Below, one piece after another: positions 48,351-61,700 of a stretch of DNA of 64,000 nt. Made by a program: the position numbers and the translations under genes. Source of the DNA: Taenia hydatigena. Lineage: Eukaryota > Platyhelminthes > Cestoda > Cyclophyllidea > Taeniidae. The stretch's first letter is position 1, and each line of letters starts with the position of its first letter. The notes under the pieces are model-generated. The model made no database searches. It was not told where the DNA came from and saw only the letters and a list, made by a program, of their open reading frames with translations. The stretch covers positions 10,186,565 to 10,250,564 of the forward strand of contig JADWOT020000004.1 of assembly GCA_036345935.2 (NCBI GenBank), in the 5' to 3' direction.

Positions 48351-49593
48351 TCCACTGTTCCCATTCAGCAAGCTGGGCAGCAGCGTTGGTTGTATTGTCA
48401 GACAGCTAGACAGAATGACCTACTTTTCTTGACAGTCTGCAACACTTCTCGCTGTTTAGGGATAGAGGGATGTAGCATGGAGAAGTGTGAGTTGAAGTAG
48501 TGAGGTTTGGAGCGACTCAGGTTATATTGGCTTAGCTCAGCGTAAGCACTGTCTCTTTGCCCTTGCCTCCCTTCATTCTGCATCGAGCCGTAGTGAGCAT
48601 GAGAGAAATGCTGTATTTCCTCTTACACGTTGATTTGACCTCCCTCACGACTACTCAGCCTGTGACGCGATCATAAGCGCATCTGAATATCATTGGGGCG
48701 TCATTGCTTGCGGCTGTTTTGCATCCCACCAAGATGACACATTTTGCTTTACATGTTTCCCAATTAAAACCACATTGACTGATCTCAATCCACTCACGTG
48801 CTAAGCATACTGTCTTCCCCATTAGGCACACCATTCACCATCAACCACAACTAACTGGTTGATAACTAAGTTTCTATCTCCAAACGCTCTTTACACGTTT
48901 TAATGCTAGAAGTGAAGTGACGCGCTGCACCAGTTTGGATTATTTGAATAAAGCTGCACTCAACTCATTTTATTTGGTATTTTGGCTGTCAACAGTTTGC
49001 ATGCACGCATGTGGAAGTTGGTTGGGTAATTTGTTGGCGCAGATGCACACGTAGTGCTGCAACTTTGCTCAGGTTTAGAGTGGTTGCTATGGCATAGCAG
49101 TGTACGGTTAATTCTTCCGTGGGATGCAAATCCTCTTCCACGAACACAGAAAAGCACCGAGTTCGGTGTAGACTCAAGGCAACCGGAAACTAGTTGCAAT
49201 GACTACCACATGGAATGAAGTGCGGCCAAATTAGCACAACTGAGGAGGTTCAACAAAGCGATAATCTCACTTGGCAATTATATTCGTTTGAAGTTGTAAA
49301 CGTTTTACGCATTGATGCAACAGAGAAACCTACCTACTCATCATTACATCCATGACGACAACGACAAACGAGTGATGGTGTGGAGTTATTGTGTCCAAAG
49401 GGAAGAATTCAGCGTAGCACCCAATAGTGAAGCGTTGAAGAATAGTAAGATGAGGAGGTTAAAGTGTCGGATGGTGGGAAGTGTGAAGTCCACGAGATCA
49501 GACAATGTGCACAAAAAGCCCATCCTCTATGCCGACGTTGGCACGTGGCCTCATAAATGAGCACCAACTTCCATCGCTGTCAGCAATGTGATC
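48351..49593. mobile_element. 1.24 kb insertion private to the IR-2 right arm
   Basis: The left arm reads continuously through CCAACTACTC-CTGTGTG, while the right arm has 1243 extra bases between those same two motifs. The insert ends with an interspersed repeat of family A (49304-49531). Near 48640-48800, plus strand, a frame shows SEYHWGVIACG, faintly like the D-A-S-x-Y-G-x-G block of gypsy RNase H. I see no terminal repeats or clear target duplication. It could equally be a deletion in the left arm. Confidence 0.5.
49304..49531 (+). repeat. Interspersed repeat family A, copy 2
   Basis: It matches 27837-28062 and ends at the same place (CCCATCCTCTATG), which suggests a fixed element end. 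It sits inside the 1.24 kb insertion of the IR-2 right arm. Confidence 0.8.
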
Positions 49594-51806
49594 CTGTGTG
49601 TGTGCACAGCAGTTGCCATTGGCTTGCTGATTGCAGCGGTCTTTGACGTCTAAGCGGAAGTGTGCTTGTGAATGCAAAAGACGAAATTGGCCTACACATT
49701 GGACTATTTTGCACACATTACGCACTCACGTTATTCATGGTAAAGTGTAGCATTATGAGCGCGTCACCAACTTATGGGACTGCAATCACTGTAACATGCA
49801 GTGGTCTTACTAGCAACCGTTTAGGATGATTGACCGACCGACGTAAAACTGTGTCTAGAGACTCTACTTAAGCAATTGTATCGCATATCATGGCGACTAG
49901 GATAAACACATATTGAGTTCCAATTTTATGCCCGGGTAACCACACTCGCAGATCCCCTAACCACCCGTACATGCTCCTGTCGTCTTTTTAAATATTTAGT
50001 CCATGGTAAGATCTAATCCCAAAAATGTGAGCAATTGAATGATCATAACGCCTTCCTGCCAACTTCAATGACCAGTTAGTGTTCCATTCCCCTACTTCTC
50101 AACTCATCCGCTTAACACCGACATAATTCGGTCTGAATAACATGTGATTTCGAATGACATATTCGAATGTAGCTCTTGAATCGCGGATGGTCAATTAAAG
50201 TGAAGGAGATGACTTATGGACCTTTCGCATGGCCCTAATATTTAGGAAAATGTTACCAGTGGCAAGAGAGCAACCGATTCCTGGTGATCCACAAATCTTT
50301 ATAAGAAAGACGTTTTGTAGCTTTTGCTCATGGAACCCAAATCAATCGTGCAGATACTGCTGCATACCGCTTACGGGCAGTGATTTTGTTAATATCCCCA
50401 TGCAATCTCGTTCTCTGAATTGCTGTCATCATATACAAATGCACACGCTCTGGGATGAAGATGAGCGGCAATAGGCGGCAGATTATCCTTGATAATTTGT
50501 GATTCCCAAATCTGATTTTTGCACTAATTCGTTAACAGAATGCTTAGCGCGCCAAAGTCCAGCTAAGTAAGCAATTGGTTTGAGTTTTGCATGAAGGAGA
50601 GTGTCTTTTATGAAGAATAATCGACCACCGGTTCAACACATCAGATTGATAGTGGTGAAAATGCCTCTGCCTTGCCAACATGCATGCACAGTAGTCGCAC
50701 GCATTCAGTAATGTAGCCGCGTGGTTATAATTGCGTTGTGGACTGAATATTTGTGACGCAGATCCTCTTTGTATGCATATGGGACGTGACAGTTTGTGCA
50801 TGCATGCTTTTGCCCACTGCAAGCATAGTTAAAAGCAATAGCAAGTGGCGTCAGAATTGCGAAGCGTAGATCCCAGTCCACTTACTCTCCTTTCACCCAT
50901 CCGTCCACTCACCCACTCACCCACCCACCCACCTACTCATTCCCATTCATCTACTTCAAGCGACAGTTCGAGAGCTCCTTCATGGCAACTAGTCCGAGTC
51001 TTTCACGCACACTACTCATTTCTTTGCAGTGAAAACAAATGATATCGCTAGTTACGCCGTAGAAGGTGGGATGCTCGACTTACTGAACAGCACGACTGGC
51101 ATTGCAGATGGAAAGCCAATTAGTTTTCACCATTGGGTGAAGTAGAGGCGCCTCCTACCAGCACTGTTCTTTGCGATGCTTGAGTTTCTTTGTTTTACGC
51201 TGCGATGCTTAACATTATTACACGTTTTTGTAGTTGCCCCTCGTTGCTTTTGGACCATTTCACTTTTAATAATAAGGTGTTGGCAGAAAACTGATGTTAT
51301 TTTAGTTGATCTGTATTTGCTGGGTTGGTATCCAAAAGATAAGCAATAAAATAATGGGGTCTAGTGGAGCCTTTGATGATGTTCCAAGTGATCTTGTAGA
51401 TTTCGCGTCTAAATGCAATGGCGCCATTGCTTTGAAAACGATTGAGCGTCCTCGCATTTCAGGACACAGAACCACCAGGAGACGACCTTTGAGTTATCAA
51501 AACCAACCTCATCAAAAAGAATTCGCAGCATGATTTTTTGCTATAATGAGCTCTATTTTATCAAATAAAATGGAAGGTCTGAGGAATTCTGGTCATCAAA
51601 AATGTAGTAAACTGGTCAAACACGGTCAAATATCATCTACACTCGCTTCAACACAATTTTCTAGCTCTCAGAATTAATATGGCTTACTTTGCATTACTCA
51701 TTAGGTGACATTTTCAAGCTATGTAGCGCAATAAATTGAGAAGCATCTAGTTGTGTGCTGGACATCAAAAAAAGTTGCTAAATTCGTGATAATTTTGCCT
51801 AGATGG

Positions 51807-52675
51807 GGAGGTGGTTGCACATGTTTCCTACCAACCTGGATAGTTCGTGAAGTTTATTAAAGCCAGAATCGGTGAGGAGCATTGCATTTACCTCACCTCT
51901 TTAAACGCTTCATCACACCCAATTTGCCACTGGAAATATCTGCTCGGCTAATTTATGCTGTGAGCCTACGATCGTGGCCGCAGTTATTTGCAGAAATGAA
52001 AAACCTAAGGGATCTCATTCCAGTAGGTTGGTTTTGGCCATATTTCTGACCGTATCGTCTGCAGTAACTGCCATCTCATTTGACATGACTGCATCTCTTA
52101 TAAAGCTAACCAAACATTCTAAGAAGAAGCTTTTCTTTCAGTTTAAGGCGAACCCCACTTCTCGTAGAAAGTCCAACACTATGTTCAGGTCGACACAATG
52201 GGCTCAGTTACCTCTGCTGAAGACTAAACTATCACCTAGATAGATTGTTTAGTGTTTTAAAACGTCAGAATAAATGCAATTTTCATCACAGAGACAACAA
52301 GGTATTGGCTGATATCCATCGACCCCGCGTGGCAACATGGTTGCTGCCTCTATTTCTGCTACTCCCACTTGCCAGCATCCTGTTTATAAATCTAGCATTG
52401 GGAACCTTCTTGACCCGTGCATGGATTTGAACGAATCGTTAATGCAGGATAATGGCAATGCGTCCTTTGCTGCTGCGTTCAACTCTCGATAGTCCACGCA
52501 CAGTAGTAGACGTGCTTTTTACTCTGCATCACCATGATTGAAAGGGACTACAGTAACTTTGATGACTTTTGATACAAATTCGAAGCGTCTCCTTGACCAA
52601 ATGGCTCACTTCTTCTAGAAGAGGAGGCGGTATGCGTTTGTGTGGTCTTTAGATGGGTCTGGGCACGCCATTGTC
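51807..52675 (-). pseudogene. Degraded Ty3/gypsy-type pol (reverse transcriptase), copy C
   Basis: This is the mirror copy of 20002-20870 on the minus strand, with the same block order and the same breaks. The catalytic box equivalent is at 52231-52242 and also reads Y-L-G-D. The shared lesions show that the element had already decayed before the IR-2 duplication. Confidence 0.75.
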
Positions 52676-53320
52676 TGTTAATGATTCATGACACTTGTTC
52701 ATCGCAGCCTAGCATCTCAGCGTGGAAATATGCAAGCAAACGTTGTGAAACGCTAGTGATAGTCCTCATTTTCTTTATCAACGACATGCACCAACCACTT
52801 GCAGGGGACATTGAAGTTGTTCATAGGTGTGATTGTGGCCACTAAGTGAGTGTTGCAGATTACACCAGCGTTTTCGCTTGTTAGTAAAACAATTAAATTG
52901 ATCCCAGTAGTGTATTGGGGAGAAACTTGGATACTACGTGGAAAATCAGCACCTGAAATCGCCTACTAAGCTAATTACAGGCATATGATTCATTTTATTC
53001 TCCAGAATCCTCTGCCGATACTAGTCTCTAACGGCATCTTCTTTTCTATCAGCAACTCTTACTCTTGTGACGGTAATACGAAAAGCTTGGTAATTCGTTA
53101 TAAATCGAGTTACGAAAGTGTCGACAAGGTGGTTGTGCAGACGGCCTTCTAGTTTACCTGGGGATCATGAACACAAACAGAAGCCGACTTATAGCAGGCA
53201 AGATGATGTAGAAGGGGTACTTGATAGTAAGGTAGAAAGCAAAGAGGCACGGCACGATTCGATTTCTAATTTTTAATGTTGCGTTGCGAGACTTTAAGCT
53301 CCTAACGCTTCTTATTTGGA

Positions 53321-53797
53321 GTGGATGAAGTCTGTAGAGAGGATTTGCACCTCCTGTTGGTTGACGAGTTAAAACAAAGTGACGCAACACTGAATTATAT
53401 CAACGTACAGAATAATAACTACTACTGCAGGACAATGAAAGCTGTTTTACTAGAGGGTAAGAAGCATTTTGACGTATGCTCTAAAGTCAAAAACCGAGGT
53501 AATAGTCAATTTAGTAATTCAAAAAGTTCTTCAAAAACTTTAACGTCGTCAAAGAATAAATGGGTTACTGTTGCTGCCACAAGTGTAGCAGGATCGCCAC
53601 CGATCTTCTCTCATTCCTCTTTTAAGCATTTCAAAAGAACAGGCTTATTTTGTAGGGGCACATTTTTCGGCAATCTTGATTGGAGTAAACAGAGGCTGAA
53701 GTGCGTACTTTCCGAGCTTCCCTCATTTTTAATAAGAGCTGACGATGCATCTGCTGGTGGACTAGTTAAATCGAATAATTTATTCCAGAGTTACTGA
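53321..53797 (+). CDS. 158-codon ORF of unknown function, copy C
   Basis: This is the mirror copy of 18880-19356, with no amino-acid difference over 158 codons. The open frame starts right after TAA at about 53304, and only non-ATG codons precede the first Met. No family is recognised. Confidence 0.3.
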   Translation: MDEVCREDLHLLLVDELKQSDATLNYINVQNNNYYCRTMKAVLLEGKKHFDVCSKVKNRGNSQFSNSKSSSKTLTSSKNKWVTVAATSVAGSPPIFSHSSFKHFKRTGLFCRGTFFGNLDWSKQRLKCVLSELPSFLIRADDASAGGLVKSNNLFQSY

Positions 53798-54489
53798 CAT
53801 GGTCTTGTGATAAATATTCAAATTTTCTTTCGAAATCAATTCCATCCTTGATTTCTGCCTGAACGGTAGAGTTAAAGAAATAGTATTTCAGTAAACGCAA
53901 TTTAGAATAGAGAAAACCTCTGACTCATGCAAAGTCATCACTGCAAATGCACCCTGACTTCACAAAGTCTTTAACGAATTGCCTTTTCCTCATGTCTTCA
54001 TGGGTGCCAGGACGATTTGTCTTTTAGGTGTCGTCCGAGCAATTATAAAGTTATAATGCTGGATCGAAACACATTTGTCGCATCACTCCGTACAGAATTT
54101 TCACCACACTTAAATCAGTCACTCCTAAGTCCACTTCATTTGTCATGGCAGACCACAGCTTTAATTGAAAGTGCAGTCATTGAGTAATTTTCCAATGGGC
54201 AACGATTCGGCTGCATTTAATATCTACGCGTCTTGCATTTAAGCCGACTTTTGTGATTGTCAGTACAAACAGTGTGAAGTGTTTATGGACATGAAATGTT
54301 CGAGAACGTCACTATGAGCCAAGGGAATAAGGTCTACAAAAACAGACACTATTGCAGTCTACCGTAAAGCTAATCTACCTTCAGCGTTTTTTATAGATGG
54401 CGCACAACACCACACCAAGCATCCTTGATAGGCTATCCGTCATGCGACGACTGGAGTTGACATGCTGCTTTAGCGTCTTCAGAGCTCAC

Positions 54490-54914
54490 GCTGAAGGCCA
54501 ACGTCATCCAAAATTTACGCTCGTAGTCGGTGTCATTGGCCTCGTTTAAAAGACAAACAATAGGTTTAATAGCATTCGTGTGAGATAGTAGGACACGGAC
54601 CTTTCTGAAGATGCAGAGGTTACCTATGATTCGCCAGGCTGAGCGTTTTCTGTGGGTGTTGGGGTGGTGAAAGATTTTGAGAAGAGGCCTTACACCGCAT
54701 AAATAAACGATGAGAAGGGCCAAATAGACAGAAGGGGAGACTTTGACAAGCACACACATGGCAGCAATCCAAACAGATGGGTTATCCACAGAGAGAAGAT
54801 TAAGCAGTAATGTGGTGTAGTGTGAAGCTTCCAAGGCCTGAGCCTCCTCATTAGAGAGGGCTGTCATAGGACAAATGTAGATGGGAGTGATGAGATTGCC
54901 TTGAGTGTTGGTAG
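54490..54914 (-). CDS. Importin-alpha-like ARM-repeat exon, copy C
   Basis: This is the minus-strand copy of the 17763-18187 exon with the same acceptor, donor and open frame. It differs in one visible residue (LLKIFHH in place of LLNIFHH). The uninterrupted frame extends from about 55077 to a stop at 54433, and the first in-frame ATG is at 54867. Family knowledge says importin-alpha ARM repeats bind nuclear import cargo. The sequence shows only one exon's worth, so this could be a working internal exon, a partial duplicate or a remnant. Confidence 0.58.
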
Positions 54915-55572
54915 CTAGGAAGTAACAAAAAGCACTTAGAAAATTAAAAGCAGGTGCACGTGATGAGCGATTCCCATAGTTAAACAAAATTAATTTTACG
55001 ATTTCCACTTGCTTGATATTTCCCCTCCTTCTTCCGAACTTACTGATCCTAAGAGCACCATCAGTCCTATTGCGGTCTTAGTTCCGCCTCCTGCTCTTTC
55101 GTCCCAAAGTCCATTCCCACATTGTTTCTCTCCCATCACCTTCCATTCAGCATAGTGGATCATCCGATTTCGTAAATTTAGGCGTTCTGCAGCTCTTTGG
55201 ATGCAGGAGTTCGTACCCTGAAAGTCGCCTAGAAGCACTCGGTGGTTGATGTGGACCTAAATTTTATGGATTCCATGGGTCACGGGATCGCGAGGCAAGA
55301 CAGTAGCATCGAGGCCAGCAACGAGTTGACTATTCGTCTTCTACCCTCTCTGGCGATCTATGTTCCGCAACGTGGGTGGGTTTCCAAGGAAGAATTGGGA
55401 AACAATACTCATTACAACCAGCTGTGACAGTGGGATAGGATCCCAGCTGAAAAAAGCAATGAGAATTTGAGACTTTAAAAACCCTACTTTAAAGGCTTGA
55501 AAGTCAAAATCATTCTGCGATGCACAATTGGCTGAGTTTGCCTTGTAGGTGGCAAGCGATTATATAAACCAG

Positions 55573-55763
55573 GCTTGTGGTTGATCGGACGTCACCACTT
55601 CCTAAGGATGGAGAGATCAACATTGATTCTATACAACTTGAGCAATCTGGAAATATGCCCCTTCCCTCATCCAGCTGCACAAATATAAATACACCTTTTG
55701 CTAGTCAGTCTTATTCACCTAAGGGTATCAAATCGAAGGTGGAGGAAAGGAGCAATGCAGGTG
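55573..55763 (+). CDS. Candidate exon of unknown function, copy C
   Basis: This is the direct copy of 997-1187 at the constant offset of 54576. The splice signals and frame are kept. One visible change gives ERSNAGG in place of ERRNAGG near the donor. No family is recognised. Confidence 0.22.
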
Positions 55764-56707
55764 GTAAGTCTTTTAATAATGCATTGTTTTATTTTGCAAA
55801 AAAACTGAGGTGAGTAAAAGTGGAATGAAAGTAAGAATTGCTTAGAAATAAGCCCATATTATTAAAACAGGACGCGGCGCCAACTATTTCAAATTTGGCT
55901 TAAATTTGTGCAAGCGGATGTTATGTAGGCTTAGATTATGAGCAATGGAGGAAATTTGTGCGGATGACAATGACTTCAGCAGGGCTCTCCTCATTACGAG
56001 GCTGGAGTGGGAGCTAAGCTGGGTGCTAACAAGCATCATATCTCGGCTGTGAACAAGATCGGTCAATCATAGTTGTAATAATCGCATAGCCATCTACCTA
56101 TTGCAATTAGTGCGAATCTCCATAAACTAAAGAAGAACGGAAGATGAGCACCATCTTTGAAATGTACTGGAAGTCAGTTACACGTCTAATAATTTTCTGA
56201 CCAGGACAGGAATAGACATTAAAGTCGAAACGTCATCGGTGTGTGGATGTTGTACACAAAGCACCTTTCATTGTCTACTTAGCTGTTTCTTTCCACTCTC
56301 TGGCTCTTGGGACCCACAATGAGAAGTTGATTTACAAGATGAGATCGTGTCTTTTTGGCCTGAATTAAAGTTGCTGGTGATCGGCGATGCAGAACGGGTT
56401 TAGCACAACAGACACTAGTCATATGATAGCTTTTGTGAAATATCGGCTTTAGCTTTGAGCATGTGAACTTGGACGATGAGCAGAAAACTTCAATAACAAA
56501 GGCAAAGTCGCGTGTTACAATATGGGAAGCAGACATAAAATTATGATGATCTGCTGGTCATGTGAAACCATTAATTTTGAGCTCCGTCTCTTCAAACGAA
56601 TGTTGCTCATGATTTCATATGGTTTTACATGAATTATTGAGAGAATGGCAGTTAGAAGTCTGTGGGTTCATCGAACGTGTGAATTTTGATGTTGCATGCA
56701 TGCATGT

Positions 56708-56767
56708 TGATTTTCCATGAAAGCCTAGTAATTGTGGAAGTAATGACTAGGCTTTCATGGAAAATCA
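56708..56767. other. Same hairpin, copy C
   Basis: This is the direct copy of 2132-2191. Both 22-base arms are intact although the surrounding 200 bases carry several substitutions. Confidence 0.9.
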
Positions 56768-57579
56768 TGCTGTTTAGTGGACGTCATTATCATGAAACAA
56801 TGGCAATCCTATCAACGATTATAACTAAAAAATCTTGTGGTTTCATGACTCTGCAATTTATTAATGCCTTGTTAATAGAAAAGTGAGAGCGGTATAGGAA
56901 ATCGACAAGACTAACAGAGAGCAATGGAACCAATCTTTACGGCGATGACCTCAGCTTGACAATGAAAATTGGCTGCAATGATTTCGTAGCAGCAGTCATG
57001 TTTTACGCAGCGCTTTAAGGCGCACATCGAGTCAGAGTGGGTAAGTTTTCAATGATGGCCATGGAAATGAACGTTTTTTTGATCTAATTAGCTAATCCAG
57101 CACAATGGTATTGAACACTGTCTTATGAAGTCCAAGTCTAGTGTCGCGTATCCACCAATGGTCAACAACTCCTTCAATTATGGCGTTGCTTTTGGTGAGG
57201 CGGGAAAAACAAGTTGAAGCGGTTTTGTCGCGTTGGCACACCTGTTATGTGTGCGCTTGACTGAGTTTCTTTCTCAGTATTCAACAGAAAGCATTCGATG
57301 AACACGCTTCTTGCCATGGAATCGTCATCGACTGCCTTCGGGGGAGAAGGGTACCCTCTAGGTCAGCACAACCTTCATCAATCTCCTTCGTTACTGTGAG
57401 GGGCGTAGCCTTCACCAGTTTGTCATTTTCATTACATCACTAACGATGGAGAACGCCACCAACCTGCACTCGCAGGCGCGATGAATAAATGAAAGTCAGC
57501 ACAGACGCTAGATGTACAGCTAACCACACAGCACCGTCGTAGCAGAAGCTACTACTGACGGCAGCATTCATTCTCCATG

Positions 57580-57715
57580 ACCATGATCTCCAGGACCGCA
57601 GAGACTAACAAGTGGTGGGGTAGGTTTGGCGTGTTCTGCGAGAAGAGGTCAGCGTAGCACCTACTGATGACACAACAAAATGTGGATGGTGTGGTAAGTA
57701 AAGTTAGGTTGTACA
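57580..57715 (+). repeat. Interspersed repeat family A, diverged copy
   Basis: It shares the core GAGGTCAGCGTAGCACC and the spacing of flanking purine-rich blocks with 49304-49531, but is much more diverged. Confidence 0.4.
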
Positions 57716-58626
57716 AATTGCACACTCGCGTTTTTCGAGGCAAATTTTGCCATTCGCTTGCTTGTCCAATAGCATATTTATAAACTTGCAGCACATTGTT
57801 GGGTTTTGCACTAACTTAGACACTTTGACACAGGGTAATGAATTGCTGGCAAAGGCTGCGTACCTGAGAATGGGAATTGGCCTGCTTGTCAACAGGATCC
57901 ACTTTTTACCGTCACCGTCTACCTGATTTTAGCAATGCTGAGTCCTTCTCTACAGGACGGAATACCTGTCAATTCTATCTTTGTAAAACTCTAATTTAAA
58001 CGGTGTCTATGTCCGTTGCCTTTGCCATATCCGGTTTTCATTAGATTAATTTTTTCCTGACGACTTTTGCATGGATCTTCCAGCGATTGGACGTATGTTC
58101 GTTTCTAAGGATCCCTTGTGATAGTGTTCAATGTTGACTTTCCTTCATTTTACGCCTTATTACTCTCTGCGTATCCTTCTCCTACTGCACTCTTCAATGC
58201 GAAGCACTGTCATCTTTTATTGGTTCATTGCTTCAGCACACATTGTCTTCCTTTCCCTTATCCTCTCGGCTCTGTCACTGGCATCACCCCCCTCATTCGC
58301 CTATTCGAAATTGTTCGAATTCGTCTCTATGCGCCTGCTTCCATGTTATAAACCGAGAGTCATCACCTGCAATTTTTTACACAGAGAACTTCGTGTCTTG
58401 TGGGTGAGACTCAAATCGTATCCATGGGATTTGAAGTTCCCATTAATTACGTAAAATTCGCTGAATAAACTAGGTCTTTCATTATCTTACGCAGCAGCTT
58501 ATTCAAACTATTACAGCATATTACGTGTGCTTCGTATTTACTCAATCTCATTGGCGAATTACATTTCCTCACTAACTTTAGCCTTATCCGCGTAAAATGA
58601 TGCAGTGAGAAGTGTCTTATCGGTAG

Positions 58627-58795
58627 AGGAGTGGCTTCGATGTGTCATGTGAGGAGAGGTTGGTGTAGCATCCAACAGTGAAGCGGCGGGTGGTAGTAGT
58701 TGATGTGAACAAAGTTGGCCTGAGGAGACAAAAGTGTCGGATTGCAGGGCAGACCGAGTTCGTCAGAGATCAGACACCATAATTGACACTCTAAC
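58627..58795 (+). repeat. Interspersed repeat family A, diverged copy
   Basis: The blocks GTGTAGCATCCAACAGTGAA, AAAGTGTCGGATTG and AGATCAGACA follow the same order as in the two better copies. The interior is diverged. Confidence 0.5.
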
Positions 58796-61700
58796 TTCTA
58801 CTGTTCTCAGATATGCAAACATGTGTTTTTTTCATGACACTTTTACGTGTTAAACTGGGCCCATATTGGGTGCTTGTGTGTGAGTGCACAAGGCGATCGA
58901 CATAGGCTTACTGAGAGCAGTTGATACGCCAAAGCCCAAAAGAGGGCTAGTCTAGGTCTTGTGATTGATAGACTGACCACCTATTGCCAATGTGGTGATT
59001 GATGACCAACCCAAATGAGAAGAGCGGACCAAAGCATCGCTTGAACGAACCAAGTTTACGGCCAACTAAATCACGCGAGCGTGAACGTTTGCCGCCGTCA
59101 TAGCTGAAATCCTCAGTTTTGAATGGCTCCTCGGGTTGGACCAGATGCATATGCTGCTCATGTTAAGATACAGCTGATGGTGAAATATACAACTCAAATG
59201 GGTGGGCTTTTAAGTTCAATGCACACTCTTTCTACATGATGACGAACACCAACATATGCATCCGTGAATTCTTGTTATTTGTTGTCAGTGAATATAAAAG
59301 CTGTAGCGTTTTATGTAGGGCTGCCGCGCCTACCTTCTGCTGCATTAAAATGACGTCTCACTGCTATGCGCCAAATTTATTACAGACATGAACAACAATT
59401 CTTCCCTTCATTTTCTTGCCACGAATGCATGATGTGATGTTCGTTGACGTTGGGAAGGGAAGAAATGATCCCTTGAGGTTATTTTTTTTCACTTCACGTT
59501 GAGAGCTTGTACATCATAAGCATAGGGCTTTGAGGTTTAACAATAATGTAAAGCGACTGGGGCGTGTTTTGCAGTGGAAGAGGATTACAGCTTCTACAAC
59601 CATGATAATTCGTTGGTCGCATAGGGGTGAGTTTGTGGCGTTTAAAAACTAGAGGGTGAGGGTGGTGAAATTATCCGTTAGCACCCATCTGATAGTTTGA
59701 AAGTGAAATAGTCAGTGCTTGTTGCTTACCACTTGCTATTTGACAGTAAAAAGTGCGTTATTGGGCTGAGATAATGTGTTAGAGCTGTTCCATGCATGTA
59801 CTGCATGTAGATGATGGGTGTACCAATATGATCTTGGCTGGTTACCATTCCTGGGGTTAAATGCAGGGAGAAAAGTGTGCTCTTGGAACCGATATTTGGT
59901 TGAGTTTTAAATATTTTGTAGAATGTCAGTGTTGGGCTTGCAGCTGCTATGGCGCATGTGGTTGCGATCGCAGTTTCATTGCATTTTTGGTATGGAGGAA
60001 GATGTGTAGGTGGAAAACATCAGACACACCTAATCCTTCCCACCAGCCGTGGAGAGCGAAATTAACCCCAGCCGCATTCGCCACCGCTGCTCACCCTACT
60101 ATAGCATTCCCGTGTGGATGTTTGATTATCCAAACTAGGTGTTTTATGTGGGAAAAGTAGACGACGCATCAGCGAAAATTCTAAAATCTTTTCACAATGT
60201 ATGATTGGTCAATGGGTACTCATTAGCGTGATTGTATACATTCATTAAAATCTACGAATTTCAAGAATACTTCTGCAGTCAAGTGAGCCATTTCCCCGAC
60301 AAGCTCAAGCAGCTAAATATTTGACGCAATTTGAGCTGAAGTGTATTAGGCGCATCTGTTTCTCCGCACACATTTAAAAGGCCAGGATTAATCGTGTCTG
60401 CATTGTCTTATACTGCTACCCTACCGTAGCCTTCGAATACGGTTATTTGAACACTGCACCCAAAAGTTTCCTGTATAGAGGGTACATGAAAAGATTCGCC
60501 AATTCCGGTAGTTCCTATACTGCAATGTTCTACTGTTTTATCCTGTTGACTAAATATGACTTGTATAAGGGTAGAGTGAGCTAGTGCAAGTCGGTTAAGC
60601 GGCACGGGTTACATTAGCCTAGTCCAGCATAACGGAATATGTGCGACGTAGTGTGGACGAGGCGAAACAAAGGGAAAAGAGGGTATAGATTCATTAACCG
60701 TTCAGAATGTCACTGACATGGAGCACAGCCCTTTTTTCATTGCCAAACCGACCAGCTAACTACCTCATGCTCAGCAAATCAAATCATGTTAAACCTGTTT
60801 ATAGCCATGAACGTACGAAATGGCTTTAAGGATTAGCCTTGTTAAAAACATTGAGGCAATCTTCTTTTAGAAAAATTAGTTATCTTTAGTAATCGTTTCC
60901 TGTCAGGTGCATCGTCACCCCCAAAATACACTTTGTCGCATGCTATTCTTCACGCTTCAATTGCAGACTCTGAGAACGCTCTGAGCCTAGCCCGGATAAT
61001 CAAATGTCATTGTGCGACTCCTCCTCACCATTCCTCCTCCCATTAACGCAATTTCTGACCCCCACCTTAGCATTTTTTTATCTATACCATTCCCACACCT
61101 TTAATTTCACGTTAGGTGGCACCACACCATTCTATTTTGTGCGACCTTTCACCCAAATCGAGCCACTTATCAACTTAAGTGGAAATAGCACTGAGTTAGC
61201 CACGAGTTGCCAATTCAAATTTTCTGCCTCTTATCACGCTATTTCATCGTACGACACTGATAGACTATATTCATTCAAATAACTCAACTTAGCGGGATGG
61301 CAGCACACCAAGGCCTTGACCCCATGCAAAAGCCCGTCGTTGAAGCCCGTAACAGACTTTAATCAGATTCACTCCAGTGCATAGTTTTTGCCACTATGGA
61401 GCTCCTGGATGTTCCTTTAGTTCTTCTTACACATCAAAGACACCCTTCGACTACAACACTTGCCGCTCTGCTCATACTTCGCCAGATAAGGATTTCGTGC
61501 CGATAATATCGGTTCGGCCTTCATCAACCGCATGAGTAGTTCCTACAAGTCATTTCAATGCAGAGTGTAGCTTTACACACTAAACCGACTAATCATTTTC
61601 AATATACAAGCATAGTTTGCGCCTGCATAAAGTTCTTCATCATTACTGTAGTTTGCTTGCACTAGGAATACATTGATTGCATAGGCAATGCACACGCATC

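Larger units (their letters stand above)
47654..57473. repeat. IR-2 right arm
   Basis: This is the inverted partner of 15210-23681. It is interrupted by 1.24 kb with no counterpart in the left arm (48351-49593), and by two smaller extra pieces near 50349-50375 and 50445-50524. The stretch 54577-57473 is also a direct copy of 1-2897 at a constant offset of 54576. Homology ends abruptly at 57473, after which the sequence is unrelated to either IR-1 arm. Confidence 0.95.
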
